Both the position numbers and the translations under genes were made by a program. A stretch of 42,711 nucleotides of DNA, from positions 1-42,711 of the forward strand of contig JNVT01000069.1 in NCBI GenBank assembly GCA_000737985.1, in the 5' to 3' direction. Positions within the stretch are counted from its first letter, which is position 1; every line of letters begins with the position of its first letter. Below, one piece after another: positions 42,153 to 42,711 of this stretch. The notes beneath the pieces are model-generated. The model made no database searches and had not been told where the DNA came from. It saw only the letters and a list, made by a program, of their open reading frames with translations. The stretch is from Gammaproteobacteria bacterium MFB021. Lineage in GTDB: Bacteria; Pseudomonadota; Gammaproteobacteria; Pseudomonadales; Halomonadaceae.

Positions 42153-42711
42153 ATGCCTCGTCCGGGTTTTGTTCGCACCTGGAGCGCCGTTGCCGCCATG
42201 TTCTTTCTCAATGGCGGCCTGTTCGGCACCTGGGCGTCGCGCATTCCGCGCGTCACCGAACTGCACGGCCTCGACGATGCCGGGCTAGGCCTGCTGCTGC
42301 TGGGCCTGGGCGTCGGCGCGCTGATTTCGTTTCCGCTGGCCGGGCGCGCGGCCGATCATTTCGGCGCGGCGCGCACCACCCGAACCCTGGCCATCGCCTG
42401 CGTCCTGACGCTGGGCCTGGTCGCCGCGGCGCCCACGGTGTGGTCTCTTGCCCTGGCGCTGGTGCTGTTCGGGGGCGCTCAGGGCGCCATGGACGTGACC
42501 ATGAACGGCTGGGCCGGCGAGGCCGAGCGCGCCCTCGGCAAACCGGTGATGGCCTCCTTCCATGCGCTGTGGAGCCTGGGCGCCGGCGCGGGCGCGGCGC
42601 TCGGCTACCTGGCGACGCACCTGGCGCTCCCGCTGCTGTGGCACTTCCTCTTGGCGGGCGGGCTGATCTACGTAATCACCGCAGTCCACGCCGCCGTGCC
42701 CTGGCCGCGCT
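42153..42711 (+). CDS. YbjJ-like MFS transporter, N-terminal part (3' cut by window edge)
   Basis: An open frame of at least 186 codons starting at an ATG that immediately follows the zwf stop, which suggests translational coupling. The N-terminus (AAMFFLNGGLFGTWASRIPRV), the LLLLGLGVGALISFPLAGRAADH stretch and GGAQGAMDVTMNGWAGEAER..MASFHALWSLGAGAGA are typical of the YbjJ group of MFS permeases. About five TM helices are visible. The family's substrates are not established. Its position after zwf may reflect sugar or sugar-acid transport, but that is an inference from context. Confidence 0.8.
   Translation, partial: MPRPGFVRTWSAVAAMFFLNGGLFGTWASRIPRVTELHGLDDAGLGLLLLGLGVGALISFPLAGRAADHFGAARTTRTLAIACVLTLGLVAAAPTVWSLALALVLFGGAQGAMDVTMNGWAGEAERALGKPVMASFHALWSLGAGAGAALGYLATHLALPLLWHFLLAGGLIYVITAVHAAVPWPR

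Noticed and set aside
40365-42266. Minus-strand ORF (633 codons) opposite zwf
   Set aside because: zwf motifs (FGASGDL, RIDHFLGKE) are on the plus strand; the opposite frame shows no recognisable domain.

Overview
The window is a high-GC (roughly 65%) stretch of a gammaproteobacterial chromosome. The gene set fits a halophilic or halotolerant member of the Halomonadaceae (Halomonas, Salinicola or a relative). The pointers are carnitine-to-glycine-betaine catabolism, a SulP transporter next to a UspA protein, MntH/MntR, a type-2 ArgC, PoxB and an aryl-polyene-type gene tail. That placement is inference. No rRNA, tRNA, CRISPR array, phage or complete insertion sequence was seen.

Layout. 1-3571 (+): 3' end of an aryl polyene (APE)-like lipid cluster, with a DUF3261 lipoprotein tail, a ketosynthase, a hotdog dehydratase and a FabG-type reductase, then an unknown two-TM protein. 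3677-8794 (-): RidA, a tandem-domain UspA, a SulP/STAS anion transporter, and mntH-mntR. 9037-19242 (-): the most striking block. A 7TMR-DISM histidine kinase and an OmpR-type regulator overlap by 4 nt and lie just upstream of a 2,428-residue autotransporter. That protein has an ESPR signal peptide, about 25 Gly-rich repeats and a C-terminal beta-barrel. 19325-20835 (-): two HAD-like proteins, the second lacking the catalytic Asp. 21012-24432: a carnitine module with the regulator cdhR (+) facing cdhC-cdhA-cdhB (-), turning L-carnitine into glycine betaine and acetoacetate.

24747-32111: type-2 argC (+), a His-rich DUF4396 membrane protein (-), an FHS-family sugar permease (+), an EmrB/EmrA-type efflux pair (+) and a LysE exporter (+) that overlaps a convergent AraC regulator. 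32029-39997 (-): the AraC regulator, a zinc-ribbon/metallo-beta-lactamase protein, a PIG-L deacetylase with a repetitive N-terminus, a DNA/RNA non-specific nuclease, a 170-bp MITE-like inverted-repeat element, poxB and an amidase. 40099-42711: a YrhK-domain membrane protein (-) diverging from zwf (+), which abuts a YbjJ-like MFS gene cut by the window end.

How the genes work together. The clearest functional units are the APE tail (acyl elongation cycle enzymes), the kinase/regulator/autotransporter block (probable surface adhesin with its own control), mntH-mntR (Mn uptake with its repressor), cdhRABC (osmolyte catabolism) and the EmrAB pair (efflux). Starts were chosen by Shine-Dalgarno (SD) spacing and family N-termini; several differ from the longest ORF and are flagged.
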